Source: Thysanoteuthis rhombus
Lineage: Eukaryota > Mollusca > Cephalopoda > Oegopsida > Thysanoteuthidae
Length of the DNA stretch: 64,000 nt
Direction of reading: 5' to 3'
NCBI GenBank assembly: GCA_963457665.1
Contig: OY735215.1
Span: forward strand, 44,810,514-44,874,513
A program made the translations under genes and the position numbers. This document shows positions 62,701 through 64,000 of the stretch, one piece after another. Every line of letters begins with the position of its first letter. The stretch's first letter is position 1. Under the pieces are notes generated by a model, which did no database searches, had not been told where the DNA came from, and worked only from the letters and a program-made list of their open reading frames with translations.

Positions 62701-62889
62701 TTTACTGTGGATTAACAGGAGATCGTTTCAAATATAGCTTTCAATATAATATAACACAATTTATAATCGTTCTGTCGGATCATATATCTATTTCTTGATA
62801 ACATAATTGTGGCGTTGGAAGAAACATGTAGAGCAGACCGTGAATAATCAAAATGAGAATTAGGAGTTGAAACATTCAGCCCTAAAAAC

Positions 62890-62926
<37 letters not shown>

Positions 62927-64000
62927 TTATTTTTTGCAGGTTGAGTTACCTATGAATAAAATGGGGCTGAGATTCGTAAAACGTTCCGAGTAAAAATCTT
63001 TGATTTCTGTTAATTGATTGTTATATTTTTTGCGTTTTTTTTTTTCTTTAGTTTAGAAAGTTGGGTTAAAAAAATTTTTTTTAATTTCATTCTAAAAAGA
63101 ATATTCAGATTTTTTACGTATCCCTGAATAGTAAAAGATTCAACAATTGCATCACTGGTGTAAAACTCTGAGTCATTGCGAAGAACTGAATCGTCTAATT
63201 ACTTATATATATGATGGGACAGATAGAGAGAGAAAGATAGTGGAGGGTGGACAGACTGATAATGATGGATAGTATCTACGTATTCTGTAAAGAATGAATT
63301 CATCAATTACTTTTTCAACGAATCGATCATTCTTTAACTTTTCACATATGAATATGGTAGAAATAGATGATAGGAAAAGGAACAAGGATCCATAACTAAG
63401 AAAGACGTGCCAAACAAGGTAGAATCCAGAGCAAAGATGTGACACAAGGTCGTTTTCAATGTGGGATAGGGATAGAGCACCCATAAAAAATTGCTCAAGT
63501 CCCTGCAACTAGTGTCTCGGAGGCGTCAGGACAAGCCTGACCCATCCCTCTCCGTGCAATGGGACAACACCGCCACGAGGCGAATTGTTTCCCGAAGACT
63601 GGGCCAAATGAATATTTGAGATCCTAGGACGAATCTCCAGTCATGCAGAGCCTCAGTACCCCTCATTGGACTTCAACATTAAATCGATGCATCCAGCCAG
63701 AGAAACCCTGCCAACCCTTTGGGTCCAATGGCTGTGAAAGTGCAGATTGATTATAGCCAGGATGCATTTATACTACACTTTGATCCGAGCCAAAAGGCCA
63801 AAAGTGGGTGCTGGGAACAGGATATGCAAAAATGGAGACGTTGGAAAGAAAGGAAAAGAAGAGGAATTCTTAAGAAAGTAAGAGAATATACTGGGAAGGG
63901 GAGAAAAGAAAAGGTGTAAATAAAACAAAGGGAGAGAAATATGTTGGGAAGAGGAGAATTGCAAGAAAGGATCGAAAAGAAAATAGTGCTGAAGAAAATG
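62700..64000. other. Gene-free stretch to the window edge
   Basis: (TA)n at about 62,893-62,923. 63,490-63,830 is more GC-balanced ('gtcaggacaagcctgaccca', 'gccaaaaggccaaaagtggg') and may be part of an unrecognised repeat. From about 63,830 the DNA is purine-rich. Confidence 0.45.

Overview
The window looks like animal nuclear DNA with very low gene density. It is AT-rich and full of microsatellites (TA, GATA, CA/TG, GA/CT), decayed non-LTR retrotransposons, 5S-rRNA- and tRNA-derived sequences and long purine or pyrimidine tracts. The one confident gene is an SLC6 neurotransmitter/amino-acid transporter whose coding sequence is broken by a canonical GT intron. Its next exon is not found in the 8.5 kb downstream, so that intron is long. 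This fits a large lophotrochozoan genome. A coleoid cephalopod such as an octopus is my best guess, but nothing seen here proves it. No prokaryotic operons, CRISPR arrays or intact rRNA/tRNA genes were seen.

Layout. 1-8.5 kb: mostly non-coding, probably the first intron of the SLC6 gene, with a LINE tail, one copy of a dispersed repeat and GATA/TA arrays. 8.55-8.96 kb (minus): first coding exon of the SLC6 transporter with its 5' leader. 9-13.5 kb: microsatellites, purine tracts, a duplicated segment. 13.5-14.4 kb (minus): LINE endonuclease remnant. 16.3-20.3 kb: tandem-unit repeat remnant, a 5S-rRNA-derived SINE, GA-rich DNA, and a short exon-like sequence at 20.19-20.27 kb (minus) with good splice sites and a hydrophobic reading frame. 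21.3-23.2 kb (plus): the longest LINE relic (endonuclease, RT, C-terminal part). 23.9-24.2 kb: inverted repeat. 24.7-33.2 kb: minisatellites, tracts, LINE 3' ends, microsatellites. 33.7-35.6 kb: a composite element of about nine ~170-bp units between inverted arms. 37.7-45 kb: LINE ends, dispersed repeats (one holding a nested 5S SINE), a TIR-bearing MITE candidate. 45.5-49.1 kb: minisatellites of a shared family. 49.6-51.55 kb: tandem array of about 14 degenerate tRNA-Ser-like units. 52-59 kb: tracts, LINE ends, dispersed repeats and a fold-back element made of short TTCGATGAA-type repeats. 62.3-62.7 kb: mariner transposase C-terminal relic running into an inverted repeat. 

Most of the sequence is therefore the product of several repeat families that recur within the window: (1) one LINE family in seven fragments, (2) an unnamed ~430-470 bp dispersed repeat in nine copies, (3) the ~170-bp-unit composite family, (4) a ~36-bp minisatellite family with a shared flank, (5) 5S SINEs, (6) tRNA-like sequences. 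The SLC6 exon and possibly three other exon-like sequences are the only host-gene signals.
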